From Hoylesella shahii DSM 15611 = JCM 12083 (GTDB lineage: Bacteria; Bacteroidota; Bacteroidia; Bacteroidales; Bacteroidaceae), in contig NZ_BAIZ01000015.1 in the NCBI RefSeq assembly GCF_000613445.1, positions 1 to 64,000 of the forward strand: a stretch of DNA of 64,000 nt, in the 5' to 3' direction. Below, piece by piece: positions 12,301-20,899 of this stretch; within the stretch, counting starts at the first letter, position 1; every line of letters starts with the position of its first letter. The notes below the pieces were generated by a model, which was given only the letters and a program-made list of their open reading frames with translations, did not search any database and had not been told where the DNA came from. Made by a program: the position numbers and the translations under genes.

Positions 12301-13363
12301 TCAGAATGATGCTTTGATGTAGTTGGGTTTCTGCATTACAACTGCACGAGGTTTTAGCCTTGGCATCATCAAAAGTAGCCACCAACACATTATCATCCGA
12401 AAACAATTTGTTTTTATAAATGCTCCAACGCATACTCAAGCCTTTTGCATTCTTTGCAGTAAGGTTTTGTAAGGTGGTATTAATGCTTAGAGTGCCTTTT
12501 CCACCATCATAAGTAGGAATTGCTTTAACGTCGGCAACACGTAACTTGGATGTAGCTGTTACACTCACACTGCGGAAGATGCCAGGCAAACGAAACATAT
12601 CTTGAGCCTCGAGAAAACTTCCATCAGAAGAGCGATAAACTTCAAGAGCAATTTCGTTTCTTCCTTTTATAATATAAGGAGTGATATCAAATTGGGCTGT
12701 ATTACGTGAGTTTTTTGAAAAGCCTACATATCGTCCGTTTATCCAAAGATAGAAGAAAGAATCTACACCATCAAAGTTGATGTAAACTTCCTTGCCATCC
12801 CAGGTAGCTGGAATATCAAAAGTCCTTCTGAAAGAGCCAACCTCATTACGATATTCATAAGTGGTGTAATTCTTCGGCGGTTCGCGCATCACACCCTTTT
12901 TCCAGTCGCCTGGTTCAATTTTATACTGGAAGATAACCCATTGATTAACATAGATTGGCACACCATACTTTAGCGTACCATCCTTTTGAATGCCAGCCAT
13001 ATTCCAGCTAACGGGCACATTTATGCGATCCCATTTAGTGTCGTTATATCCCTGTGCATAAAAATCTTTAGGTCGTTCATCGGGATTTTTAGAAAAATGA
13101 AAACGCCATTCTCCATCTAATGATAGATAGTCTTTGGCATATTCGGGCAATACTTTCCTCGCATCATCTACTGATGAGAAAGAAGAAAATAATGCACGAG
13201 CTGGCAATTTATTATAACCCAACGATTGAGGTGATTGCCATTCCTTACCTGTTGGAGCGGTATCGCGCCCAAAAAGGTATCCGCCTTTGGGATAGTTGTC
13301 TGCCTGTAACGGCATTACAGCTACTGTTGATAACAATAAACTGAATAATAAATGTTTATGCAT
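9337..13363 (-). CDS. GH2 beta-galactosidase with C-terminal F5/8C domain; two frameshifts
   Basis: A large GH2 enzyme with a signal peptide ending MPLQA, so periplasmic or surface. It hydrolyses terminal beta-galactosides. The order is sugar-binding domain, immunoglobulin-like domain, TIM barrel with acid/base Glu532 (WSLGNEAGPG) and nucleophile Glu595 (HISEYAHSMGN), then the small-chain domain (RPTIAVQG ... NDNWAYEDGM) and a C-terminal F5/8C-like module (IPLTVVYTSSQESGEG ...). The frame is broken twice: near 10763, where an extra A gives ...EDGMLNGLNNLQHK, and near 9424, where an extra A gives ...PVKGRYVRFTALSEQ and moves the stop from 9396 to 9337. With both corrected it is 1342 residues. 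Beta-galactosidase next to an M60 protease fits mucin or other host O-glycan use; that pairing is inference. Confidence 0.9.
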
Positions 13364-13479
13364 AATAGATAGTTGTTAGACATTGTTGTTTGAAATAATG
13401 CACATTTGTATTGCAAGCGGTGAAAACACTGCGGTGAAAATTAGCTAGCCCGCAAAACAGTTTAAATACATTAGCGAGG

Positions 13480-13487
13480 CAAAGTTA
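13480..13487 (-). promoter_or_regulatory. -7-like box upstream of the GH2 gene
   Basis: TAACTTTG on the minus strand exactly matches the Bacteroidota -7 consensus TAnnTTTG, about 115 bp before the GH2 start. No good TTTG -33 box is found at the usual 17-23 bp spacing, so the call is tentative. Confidence 0.4.
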
Positions 13488-13835
13488 ATAAAAAAATAAT
13501 TATTTAACGTGGGTTAGATAGATTATAAACCACTAATAATTTGTAGGTCTAAGTAAATAACTATTGAATTAATATGGCTACGCCCTATGCCTTTTACATT
13601 ATTGCAATGCCATAACCTCACAAAAAATGATGCTTAATAGAGATGATAACGATACAAGAAGGCTAAAACAAACCTTATAGACAAGTGATTGTGTTATGAG
13701 AAAGAGTTGTTAAAGAGACTATAAATGAAAATTGAAATACTTTACAATATCAATTCACAACTAAACCACTTATTTAGACTAGGGCACCAGTGATTTTATA
13801 TCTGTCATTGAGGCACATCTCTAGCTTAAAACAAA
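13488..13835. other. Gene-free stretch, nothing recognised
   Basis: About 350 bp of AT-rich sequence upstream of the GH2 gene without a convincing reading frame, RNA or repeat. Confidence 0.6.
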
Positions 13836-13871
13836 CTGTGTGTCAATGCATAAAAGAGCATTAACACACAG
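13836..13871 (-). terminator. Rho-independent terminator of the Omp28-like gene
   Basis: A strong hairpin with arms CTGTGTGT / ACACACAG extended by AATGC / GCATT, followed on the minus strand by TTTGTTTTAAG. It begins about 30 bp after the stop codon of the minus-strand gene at 13902. Confidence 0.8.
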
Positions 13872-13901
13872 CTTGCTTATTATTAATCGGTACGAACGTC
13901 G

Positions 13902-15215
13902 TCAGTGAGTGACGATTTCTCTTCGCACACTACCATCACTATATCTCACGATATTTATTCCTTTCTGTGGATTATGAATACGACGCCCTTCAAGTGTGTA
14001 ACGTTCTAATTCTATTACCGTGTTCTGTCCTTCTTCTACAGCCGATATGCCTGTGGCTGAACCATCAGTAATAATGCATTTAGCAGCGTTCTCAATTTTC
14101 TTTGTAGAAAGATTTATCAGCAACACACAAACTTTCAATTTCGTTTTGTCTTGCAATAATGAATTATGAGCAATATCAAACACGTGCTTAAAGCTTTGCA
14201 CCTTATCTATTTCAATCGGAGTTTTAACATAATCTTCGATGGCTGGTGTGTAAACCCCTTTAGCTGCTATTGCCGAAAAATTGTTGTGAAGTCCTTTTAT
14301 CACTAATGGAGAATTAACAAATTTGTTCATTTCTTCTGAAATACCAAGCACACTTTTGTCACCTGAGTAGATATTGTTTTGCGACCAAGTGGGTTTTGAC
14401 ATGCCATCTTCTGTTAGCACATAAGCCAAAGCATAGGATCCATCTTTGGGGGAGACGCGAAAGGTTACTCGAGGTGTCACGGTTATGTTTGTTTTTTGCT
14501 TATCCCATTGTGCCGAGACATCAACGTCCATGTCGGCTCCCATAGACTTTTCCTCTTCAAACTCATTCGTGGCGATAAAACTTGATAGGTCGCGACTTCT
14601 GTTCATTTGGAGAGTTGGGAAATTACGAATATTTGAAGCGTTCCATGCGTAATCTGTACACTTTAGCGGATCCGATATATGAATGGCAATACCGATGAAA
14701 TCTTCGGGATAATTCTTTTCTAAATTTTCCATCACTGCAATGCCACGTGGACAGTATTTGCACCACATGCCTGTATATTCCTCAACTACAACTCTTCTTC
14801 TAGGCACTTTAGTAACGGTAGCTCTAGGTAGATTGGCGTAAGGAATAGTTGCTCTGTTTAGCTCGCCATTTACTTTCGTAATCTCTACCTGTAGTTCTGT
14901 TTCCGAGAGTTGGCTATGGGGTGGCACATCTATTTCTACAGTTGCCACGCCCATACGTGGCAGAGCTTCTTTCATTATATGTTTTTGCTCTAAAATAACA
15001 ACTCCGTTGTGAGAAAGCTTGTAATTGAAGTTTTTAACCGTAACTCTACCATAATTGGTAATTGATAACAGTCCTTTTGCACTCTTTGCATGGATGGGTA
15101 CATATACCTTGCGTCCTGTCGATGGCGCCAAACTATAGTCGTCGGCACTAAGGTTAATTGGATAGCAGAGAATTGCAATGAGTGCAAGTAATTGTATATA
15201 AAATGTTTTAAGCAT
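13902..15215 (-). CDS. Omp28-related, thioredoxin-like secreted protein with T9SS C-terminal domain
   Basis: 437 residues with a signal peptide (MLKTFYIQLLALIAILCYPI ...). The middle resembles thioredoxin-fold proteins of the Omp28 group: VVVEEYTGMWCKYCPRG places a CxxC pair at Cys152 and Cys155, followed by a typical thioredoxin segment (NYPEDFIGIAIH ... RNFPTLQMNR). The first 140 residues look like an adhesive beta domain. The last 45 residues (YTLEGRRIHN ... KGINIVRYSDGSVRREIV) are a T9SS sorting domain, so it should be surface-attached or secreted. Whether it works as a disulfide oxidoreductase outside the cell or only keeps the fold cannot be told from sequence. It ends at a strong terminator and appears to be a single-gene unit. 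Confidence 0.8.
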   Translation of the reverse strand: MLKTFYIQLLALIAILCYPINLSADDYSLAPSTGRKVYVPIHAKSAKGLLSITNYGRVTVKNFNYKLSHNGVVILEQKHIMKEALPRMGVATVEIDVPPHSQLSETELQVEITKVNGELNRATIPYANLPRATVTKVPRRRVVVEEYTGMWCKYCPRGIAVMENLEKNYPEDFIGIAIHISDPLKCTDYAWNASNIRNFPTLQMNRSRDLSSFIATNEFEEEKSMGADMDVDVSAQWDKQKTNITVTPRVTFRVSPKDGSYALAYVLTEDGMSKPTWSQNNIYSGDKSVLGISEEMNKFVNSPLVIKGLHNNFSAIAAKGVYTPAIEDYVKTPIEIDKVQSFKHVFDIAHNSLLQDKTKLKVCVLLINLSTKKIENAAKCIITDGSATGISAVEEGQNTVIELERYTLEGRRIHNPQKGINIVRYSDGSVRREIVTH

Positions 15216-15850
15216 ATTGTTATTTGTTATTATTTGGAAGTATATTTATCTTGGTTCTTGAATTTCTTTTGAGTCAAGCACTTGCAAATGTCGCGAACGT
15301 TTGAATATAAAAGATAATAATCTGACTGAAATTAACTCGGGTTGCACGCGTTAAAGCTTCTTTTAACTGCAAGTTAGGGGTTGAAATATACTTAGACGCA
15401 ATCAATTGCGTCGCATTCTTTCCCAAGGGTTCTGCCCTGGATAAAGTTGTTACTGCTAAATAAGCAGCTAACACAGACATTCTTAAATGGATATTTTGTC
15501 TCATTTATATATTAAGGTTTTATCTTTTTGATTTATTTTTTACTAGATAATAGCCAAGCTATTAAGTGCAAATTTACACAAATATTTGCAAACACATTAA
15601 TTTCATATAAAGATTATTTAATTGAACCGTAAAACATCTAAATCAAAACATTTTTGCAAACAATAAAGAGAGAATTAAACCAGAATACTTATCCTTCAAC
15701 AGCGTTTGTTAATTATAGTCATTTAATTTTACAAACAACTCTGTTTACATCGCTCAATCTAGCGATAAATTACGCTAAAAACATGCTAAATAGCAGTTAT
15801 TTATTAACTTTCATGGTTACCATTATCGTTTACAATTGTCTCAGTAACGT
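15216..15850. other. Gene-free stretch between Omp28-like gene and repeat copy A
   Basis: An AT-rich region. One weak minus-strand frame (15274-15504, 76 codons, MRQNIHLRMSVLAAYL ...) has a vaguely hydrophobic start but no recognisable family or coding signature, and I do not call it. Nothing else was seen. Confidence 0.55.
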
Positions 15851-16365
15851 CATTTTGTACCTTTTTACCTTCCTAGTTTGTGTCAAACTCAGATTTTTTG
15901 CGAGTCCATCGACCTAGTTTTGATGGCAAAAAACACTATTTTTACCACCATTTTAATCAAAAATATGCGTGTTTTGTATCATTTTTAAGCTCATTTCTTG
16001 GAGCGAGACCTGTAAAATTTTAAGTAATATCTTGCATTTAGTAACTTTTTACCTTGCGTTTTGATGCAAAATGCACTGCGTTTTGCTGCTAAATGCATTG
16101 CGTTTTGTTGCTAAATGCAATGTGTTTTGTTGCTAAATGCAATGTGTTTTGCTACAAATAGCTTAATTTTTTGTTTTAAATTATATCTATTATATCCTAT
16201 TCATTGTTTTAATTGAATAAAATCAACCTGTTACATTTACAAAGACGCCCTATAACTTTGACCAAACAAACCTTCGCGAGAATTGAATATTTGGAGGCGA
16301 GTTTATGTTTGGTGATTTTAAAAGCGCTCATAATGTTAAATTTTATACCATTATTTTTACACAAT
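15851..16365 (+). repeat. Copy A of a ~500-bp dispersed intergenic element with internal 22-bp array
   Basis: One of three related non-coding copies in the window (others at 30.8-31.3 kb, reversed, and 51.06-51.56 kb). The 5' part has CATTTTG then CCTTCCTAGTTTGT (15868-15881), the latter 14 bases identical in copy B. The middle is a 22-bp tandem array (16054-16163). The 3' block starts CCAAACAAACC then CGCGAGAATTGAATATTTG (from 16275) and runs through CTCATAATGTTAAATTTTA to TTTTTACACA. Order and spacing are nearly constant among copies. No reading frame is shared, so the element is non-coding. Confidence 0.85.
16032..16163 (+). repeat. 22-bp tandem array, six units (first degenerate), in copy A
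   Basis: Five contiguous 22-bp units start at 16054, 16076, 16098, 16120 and 16142, preceded by a degenerate unit at 16032. Each reads roughly TTGCGTTTTG, then a few variable bases, then TAAATGCA. The two ends of a unit (TGCGTTT and AAATGCA) are near-complementary, so each unit is an imperfect palindrome. There are no unique spacers. Confidence 0.9.
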
Positions 16366-16855
16366 AAGAATAAAATAGGGGTACAAAAGAAAACTAGCTA
16401 GGTTAGAAATAAACACTTTGATACTATGCCACAATGCATCTAACATAATCAAAATACAGATAATATGGATAATATCAAATTTAACCCAAATCGAGCATTA
16501 AGCCACAATGTTTCCAGAATTCTTGTTTTTGTATTGTTCCTAAAATCTTTTATTTTATTATGGCCATTTTCTCTGTCTTTGGACTTGACGTAGTCCCCTA
16601 CGCCTGCGTTAAAAAGACAGGCAATCTGCTCGACAATAAAACAAAATCTTTTTAGGCGATAATGACCGATTTGCGTTAAACAGATAAACGCTGAATATGT
16701 GCTAGCGTGCAACATGTTTAGCTAATGTTATCTTACAAAAAGCTGATAACTGATGAATTGGTCTTATAAAAAGGATGCACCTGGCTATATAATTAAACAC
16801 TAAAACGCCTAAAAGATAGTCAAGTAAACACCTTGTTAGAACACATTATACCAAT
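16366..16855. other. Gene-free stretch downstream of repeat copy A
   Basis: About 490 bp of AT-rich sequence. A minus-strand frame at 16449-16715 (88 codons) has no signal, motif or coding character and is rejected. Nothing else was recognised. Confidence 0.55.
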
Positions 16856-17743
16856 TTACTCACCAAAAATACGTTCTGAACCGATGGTGAGTCGCTTAAG
16901 TTCGTAAAAAGAACCATTAAAGATATTCAAATCCACATACCCTCTAATACCATCTAACCTACCAGCATCAGTGTGTTGCCAAAACTTCCACTTACCTTTA
17001 TATTCCACCTTCTCAACATAATAATGCGCTATCCAATAAGGATAGTCATCGAAAACGGGTGCACTAAGGTATTGTTCTTTAAACTTGTAATAGGTATAAA
17101 TGATGGGTTTGACATGATATTTATCTTCAACGATATGCAACCACGTAAGCACATCGCGTTGAAAATCTTCTATCGAACGATTTTGGGGTTTATGTTCAAC
17201 ATCGAGAACAGGTGGAAGGTCGCCTTCTTCCAAGTGCACTTGCTTAAGAAAAAAGTTGGCTTGTGCCCTTGCCGATGATTTATTGCTCCAAAAATGGTAC
17301 GCACCACGAATAAAACCGTATTCGCGGGCTTGATAAAAATTGTCGTTAAAGTTCTCATCAACAGCCGATGAGCCTTCTGTTGACTTAACAATCACAAACT
17401 TTAGCGGAAATCCATCTATGGTAGCATCGCTCAACTTGTCCCAATTAATTTCGCCTTGATAGTGAGAAATGTCAATGCCATGAATAGCGTAGCCGTCTGG
17501 ATAGTTGGCATCACCATACAAAGCACGCCAACGAAAGCCTGTGGGGCCAACAAAGAAATAGTAGAATGCCCAAATATACAAGCATACCACTCCCAAACCG
17601 CCAAGCCACCACGCCCAGCGACGCGACGAACCAATAAAGCGGGAAGTGAGAAACCCGAAGAAGCCGTTGCCCTTATTGCCACGAGCTCCACTCCGTTTAG
17701 TACTTCTTTTATTGCGAACCTTCGTTGAAGATTTCTTTACCAT
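16856..17743 (-). CDS. GH25 lysozyme-type muramidase, membrane-anchored
   Basis: 295 residues from the ATG at 17743 (MVKKSSTKVRNKR), preferred to the longer frame from 17782 because the Lys/Arg-rich start fits the cytoplasmic side of a membrane protein. One transmembrane segment lies at about residues 45-65 (WWLGGLGVVCLYIWAFYYFF). The rest is a GH25 domain: HGIDISHYQGEINW (Asp91), PPVLDVEHKP with the catalytic Asp181/Glu183 pair, and a closing WQHTDAGRLDG / VDLNIFNG motif. GH25 enzymes cut the beta-1,4 bond between N-acetylmuramic acid and N-acetylglucosamine. In Bacteroidota such anchored forms are chromosomal and probably act in cell-wall remodelling. There are no phage genes nearby, so an endolysin role is unlikely. 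Confidence 0.9.
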   Translation of the reverse strand: MVKKSSTKVRNKRSTKRSGARGNKGNGFFGFLTSRFIGSSRRWAWWLGGLGVVCLYIWAFYYFFVGPTGFRWRALYGDANYPDGYAIHGIDISHYQGEINWDKLSDATIDGFPLKFVIVKSTEGSSAVDENFNDNFYQAREYGFIRGAYHFWSNKSSARAQANFFLKQVHLEEGDLPPVLDVEHKPQNRSIEDFQRDVLTWLHIVEDKYHVKPIIYTYYKFKEQYLSAPVFDDYPYWIAHYYVEKVEYKGKWKFWQHTDAGRLDGIRGYVDLNIFNGSFYELKRLTIGSERIFGE

Positions 17744-17861
17744 ATTGAGGCGATAAAACGTTTGGCACACAACCATGCACAAAGTGGCGTACCAGCGTTA
17801 AGACAAGACTGAAAAACATTCCCCTTTAGAAGGAGTAAAAGGGAAAGCAATGTGAGGCTAG

Positions 17862-17908
17862 ACGTATAAAAGAGCAAGAACCCACATCGAAAAGACATGG
17901 ATTCCTGC
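17862..17908 (-). terminator. Probable Rho-independent terminator of pfp
   Basis: On the minus strand GCAGGAATCCATGTC pairs over 15 bases (four G-U) with GATGTGGGTTCTTGC across a 5-base loop, followed by TCTTTTAT. It starts 16 bp after the pfp stop codon. Confidence 0.7.
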
Positions 17909-17923
17909 CCTCATTATACCATA

Positions 17924-19563
17924 TTAAGCTTGCTCAAGAGCCAAGGTTTGCGTAGTAACGTCGCACACTTCGCTTGGACCCCAGTATTGAATAGGACCGG
18001 GATAAACATAGCAAGTGTTCTTAGACCACTCTTCGCGATGTGCAGCAAAAGCCTTAAAGGGCTTGCCATCCAATTCAACCAGTGCCTTACGGATAACAGG
18101 TTTCATTTCACCGTTACGCCTTTCCATGTTCATCATCATTGTGATGGGCACTCCGCCGGCTTTCCAATTGTCGGTATTGGCTGTGGTATTCTTAACGATG
18201 GCCATGTAACCAGTCTTCCCACTGGCAATAAGTAACGCAGCGCTAGTACCCAAAGCATAGCAATAGTCGGCATCAAAGTTAGAGGGAGCAGCACAACGTC
18301 CTTCATAACCCATGAAGTGATGTAGAGGTGCGAACTTACCAACGTACTTACCTTCTTTTGCCCAAGCAGCCAATTTAGCTTCAACCATCTCAGAGATGAG
18401 TTTCTCTGTTTCGATGAGCGATACTTGAACATTGCCGTGTGGGTCGCGGTCGAGCGACAGCTGGCGAGCTACGCTATCAGGAAGCGTTTCGAAAGTTGCT
18501 CTATTTTCGGCCGATAGGTGCTCCATGATATAAGCACGTTGAGCATCTTTATCGAGATCTTTATAGTCGGCGCCATGAGCAGCGAGCAGGTCGTTAAGCT
18601 CTTGAATCAGTCTACCGATAGCTGGTACAAACTCGATAAGTCCTTCGGGGATGAGCACAACGCCAAAGTTTTGTCCATTAGCAGCTCTATAGGCCACAGC
18701 CGAAGCTATTTCTTCGATAATATCATTAAGCGTAAGGTCTTTTGCTTCAACCTCTTCTGAGATAATACAAACGTTAGGTTGAGTTTGTAAAGCACATTCA
18801 AGAGCGATATGCGAAGCCGAGCGTCCCATCAGCTTAATGAAATGCCAATATTTACGTGCCGAATTACAGTCGCGTTCGATATTACCAATAAGTTCGCTAT
18901 AGGTCTTTGTGGCAGTATCAAAACCGAAAGAAGTTTCAATCTGGTCGTTCTTCAAGTCGCCATCAATGGTTTTGGGGCAACCGATAACCTGTACGCCATA
19001 GTTTTTAGCTGCATAATATTCGGCCAACACACAAGCATTGGTGTTAGAGTCGTCGCCACCAATAATCACAATAGCCTTAATATCAAGTTTGCGAATAATT
19101 TCTAAACCCTTTTCAAACTGTTCGGTAGTTTCCAATTTTGTACGACCGCTACCAATCATATCAAAGCCACCAGTGTTGCGATACTCATCCACAAACTCAG
19201 CTGTAATCTCTACATACTGATGATCAACAAGACCACCAGGTCCCATAAGGAAACCATAAAGGCGGTTGTTGGGATTAAGACGTTTTACCTCATCAAACAA
19301 ACCAGAGATAACATTATGTCCACCGGGTGCTTGTCCACCACTAAGGATGATACCCACATTGATTTCTTTCGAGGGGGCTTCACTGCCTTGCACGAACTCA
19401 ACCAATGGCATTCCGTATGTATTGGGGAAAAGTTTCTTTATCTCATCCTGATTATCTACACTCTGTGTGGGAGCACCTTCGCTCACTTTTACTGCACCTT
19501 GAAGTGCCTTTGGTAATTTGGCTGGTAGGAAGCTCTCGCTTTCTGCAATGCACTTTTTTCCAT
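17924..19563 (-). CDS. pfp: Diphosphate-dependent phosphofructokinase; frameshift near the N-terminus
   Basis: The enzyme interconverts fructose 6-phosphate and fructose 1,6-bisphosphate using pyrophosphate, in central glycolysis/gluconeogenesis. Diagnostic motifs are NVGIILSGGQAPGG, VIIGGDDSNTNA (Asp-Asp where ATP enzymes have Gly-X), PKTIDGDLKN and KLMGRSASHIALECAL. The intact frame begins at MSEGAPTQS (19486), but the same family usually has about 26 more residues. These are found from an ATG at 19563 (MEKSALQKARASYQP) in another frame; adding one A to the AAA run near 19517 joins them as QPKLPKALQGAVKV and gives 546 residues. The shift is probably a sequencing error. An ATP-type pfkA is also present at 47.6 kb. 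Confidence 0.93.
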
Positions 19564-19885
19564 TCTCTTAATCGAATTACTTAAATATGATAAATTAAAA
19601 ATGAATTAACAATCTTCTATATAATACAAATTAGCAAATCATCAACTGCAAAATGCGTACATGACATGTCCAACTTGTTCTGCTACTGCAAAAGTACCAA
19701 TTTTGCAGCACACTCAATAAGAAAAATCCAACAAATGAAAATTAAGGCATATTTTTTTGTTGAAATGATGCTTAGTATCATATTTTTTCTTATCTTTGGG
19801 AGTTGGTTGAAAGCACATGTAAGGTACAACCGCAACTTCCATTATGTTTAACGGGGCGACATACCCCTTTGATATTTAATGAAAT
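19564..19885. other. Divergent intergenic region between pfp and a small plus-strand gene
   Basis: About 320 bp. CAAAAGTA at 19689-19696 reads TACTTTTG on the minus strand, a -7-like box for pfp, with an imperfect -33 (ATTG) 18 bp upstream. On the plus strand TATCTTTG at 19791-19798 is a -7-like box for the 19886 gene but lacks a clear -33 partner. Neither is certain. Confidence 0.4.
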
Positions 19886-20155
19886 ATGAACAAAAGACAA
19901 CTTAAAAAAAGCGTGAACTACATTTGTTCCGAACTATTTGCGGAGGGCGTTGCTGCTTCGCTCTACTCTCAAAGCGCCAACAGAGACAACACCAATGCCT
20001 TGTTGGCTTCTGTGATTAACATTCAAAACGACTTCGTTAGAAGAATTTCGCACCCCGAACCTGGTATGAAAGCTAAAGTGTTTTACAACCAGTTGATTAA
20101 AGACTTCAACAACACTGTATCTGAAGTTATTGACCAAATAGCCCACTTGCAATAA
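19886..20155 (+). CDS. Small conserved Bacteroidota-type protein, function unknown
   Basis: 89 residues (MNKRQLKKSVNYICSEL ...), soluble, predicted all-helical, with no signal peptide or membrane segment. It starts at the first ATG of the frame. The even residue composition, position downstream of a -7-like box, and strand shared with following genes support it as real. I think similar small proteins occur in Bacteroides and Prevotella genomes but cannot name a family. About 180 bp separates it from the acyltransferase gene, so it may be a separate unit. Confidence 0.7.
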   Translation: MNKRQLKKSVNYICSELFAEGVAASLYSQSANRDNTNALLASVINIQNDFVRRISHPEPGMKAKVFYNQLIKDFNNTVSEVIDQIAHLQ

Positions 20156-20336
20156 TAAGCGACATTGACCTGCCATAATGATGGCTGGCACAACAATACA
20201 AACAAAAAAGAACAAACTGAAGCTAACTGCATGTTCGAGAGAACTAAGCTGCGCCGAAACAGCTTACATCTACCGTCAATAACGTGCAGAAAGTCGCAAT
20301 AACAAAATAAGCAAATACAGCTATCATAAACGAATA

Positions 20337-20891
20337 ATGTTAAAGAAATTTAGTGCGTGGTTGTTATACCAACGTATGGGTTGGAAAGCCAATATCACCG
20401 TGGCGCATCCAAAGAAATACATCATCTGTTTAGCACCCCACACAAGTAACTTGGACTTTCTTATTGGTCAGCTTTTCGCTAGAGCCGAAAATATGACCAG
20501 TGGCTTCCTGATGAAGAAAGAGTGGTTTTTCTGGCCTTTAGGTCCTATACTAAAAAAACTTGGAGGTATTCCTGTGTGGAGAAATAAAAAGACAAGCATG
20601 ACCGATCGACTGGCTGAAATGGCTCGAAAGGCCGAAAAATTTAGTATTTGTATCACGCCAGAGGGAACGCGCTCGCTTAACCCAGATTGGAAATTGGGAT
20701 TCTATTTCATCGCGCAGAAAGCTAACATTCCTATCCTATTATATGGTGTGGACTATGAGCGCAAACTCATCGAATGTACAAAAATGATTGTTCCCACAGG
20801 AGATGTAGAGAACGATATAAGAGAGATAAAATTGTATTTTAAAAACTATAAAGGTAAAAAACCAGAACTATTCACCACTGGTGACGTGTAA
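20337..20891 (+). CDS. PlsC-like 1-acylglycerol-3-phosphate acyltransferase family protein
   Basis: 184 residues. Motif I, HTSNLD (HxxxxD), carries the catalytic His/Asp of glycerolipid acyltransferases. Motif III is CITPEGTRS, and GGIPVWRNKK corresponds to motif II. The family transfers fatty acyl groups to lysophosphatidic acid or related acceptors at the inner membrane. This short form lacks extra transmembrane segments and could act on a different acceptor. It is followed after 8 bp by a large secreted amidase-like gene and then a small protein gene, suggesting a three-gene operon linking lipid and envelope functions; that link is inference. Confidence 0.88.
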   Translation: MLKKFSAWLLYQRMGWKANITVAHPKKYIICLAPHTSNLDFLIGQLFARAENMTSGFLMKKEWFFWPLGPILKKLGGIPVWRNKKTSMTDRLAEMARKAEKFSICITPEGTRSLNPDWKLGFYFIAQKANIPILLYGVDYERKLIECTKMIVPTGDVENDIREIKLYFKNYKGKKPELFTTGDV

Positions 20892-20899
20892 AACCCAAA

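Noticed and set aside
15274..15504. 76-codon minus-strand reading frame
   Set aside because: No family, motif or coding signature; weakly hydrophobic start only, in AT-rich DNA.
15654..15917. 87-codon plus-strand frame overlapping repeat copy A
   Set aside because: Low-complexity hydrophobic composition from T-rich DNA; overlaps the conserved non-coding element and is not open in the other copies.
16054..16163. Possible CRISPR array
   Set aside because: Units are contiguous with no unique spacers and no cas genes lie nearby; it is a simple 22-bp tandem repeat.
16449..16715. 88-codon minus-strand frame before the GH25 gene
   Set aside because: No recognisable domain, signal or promoter.
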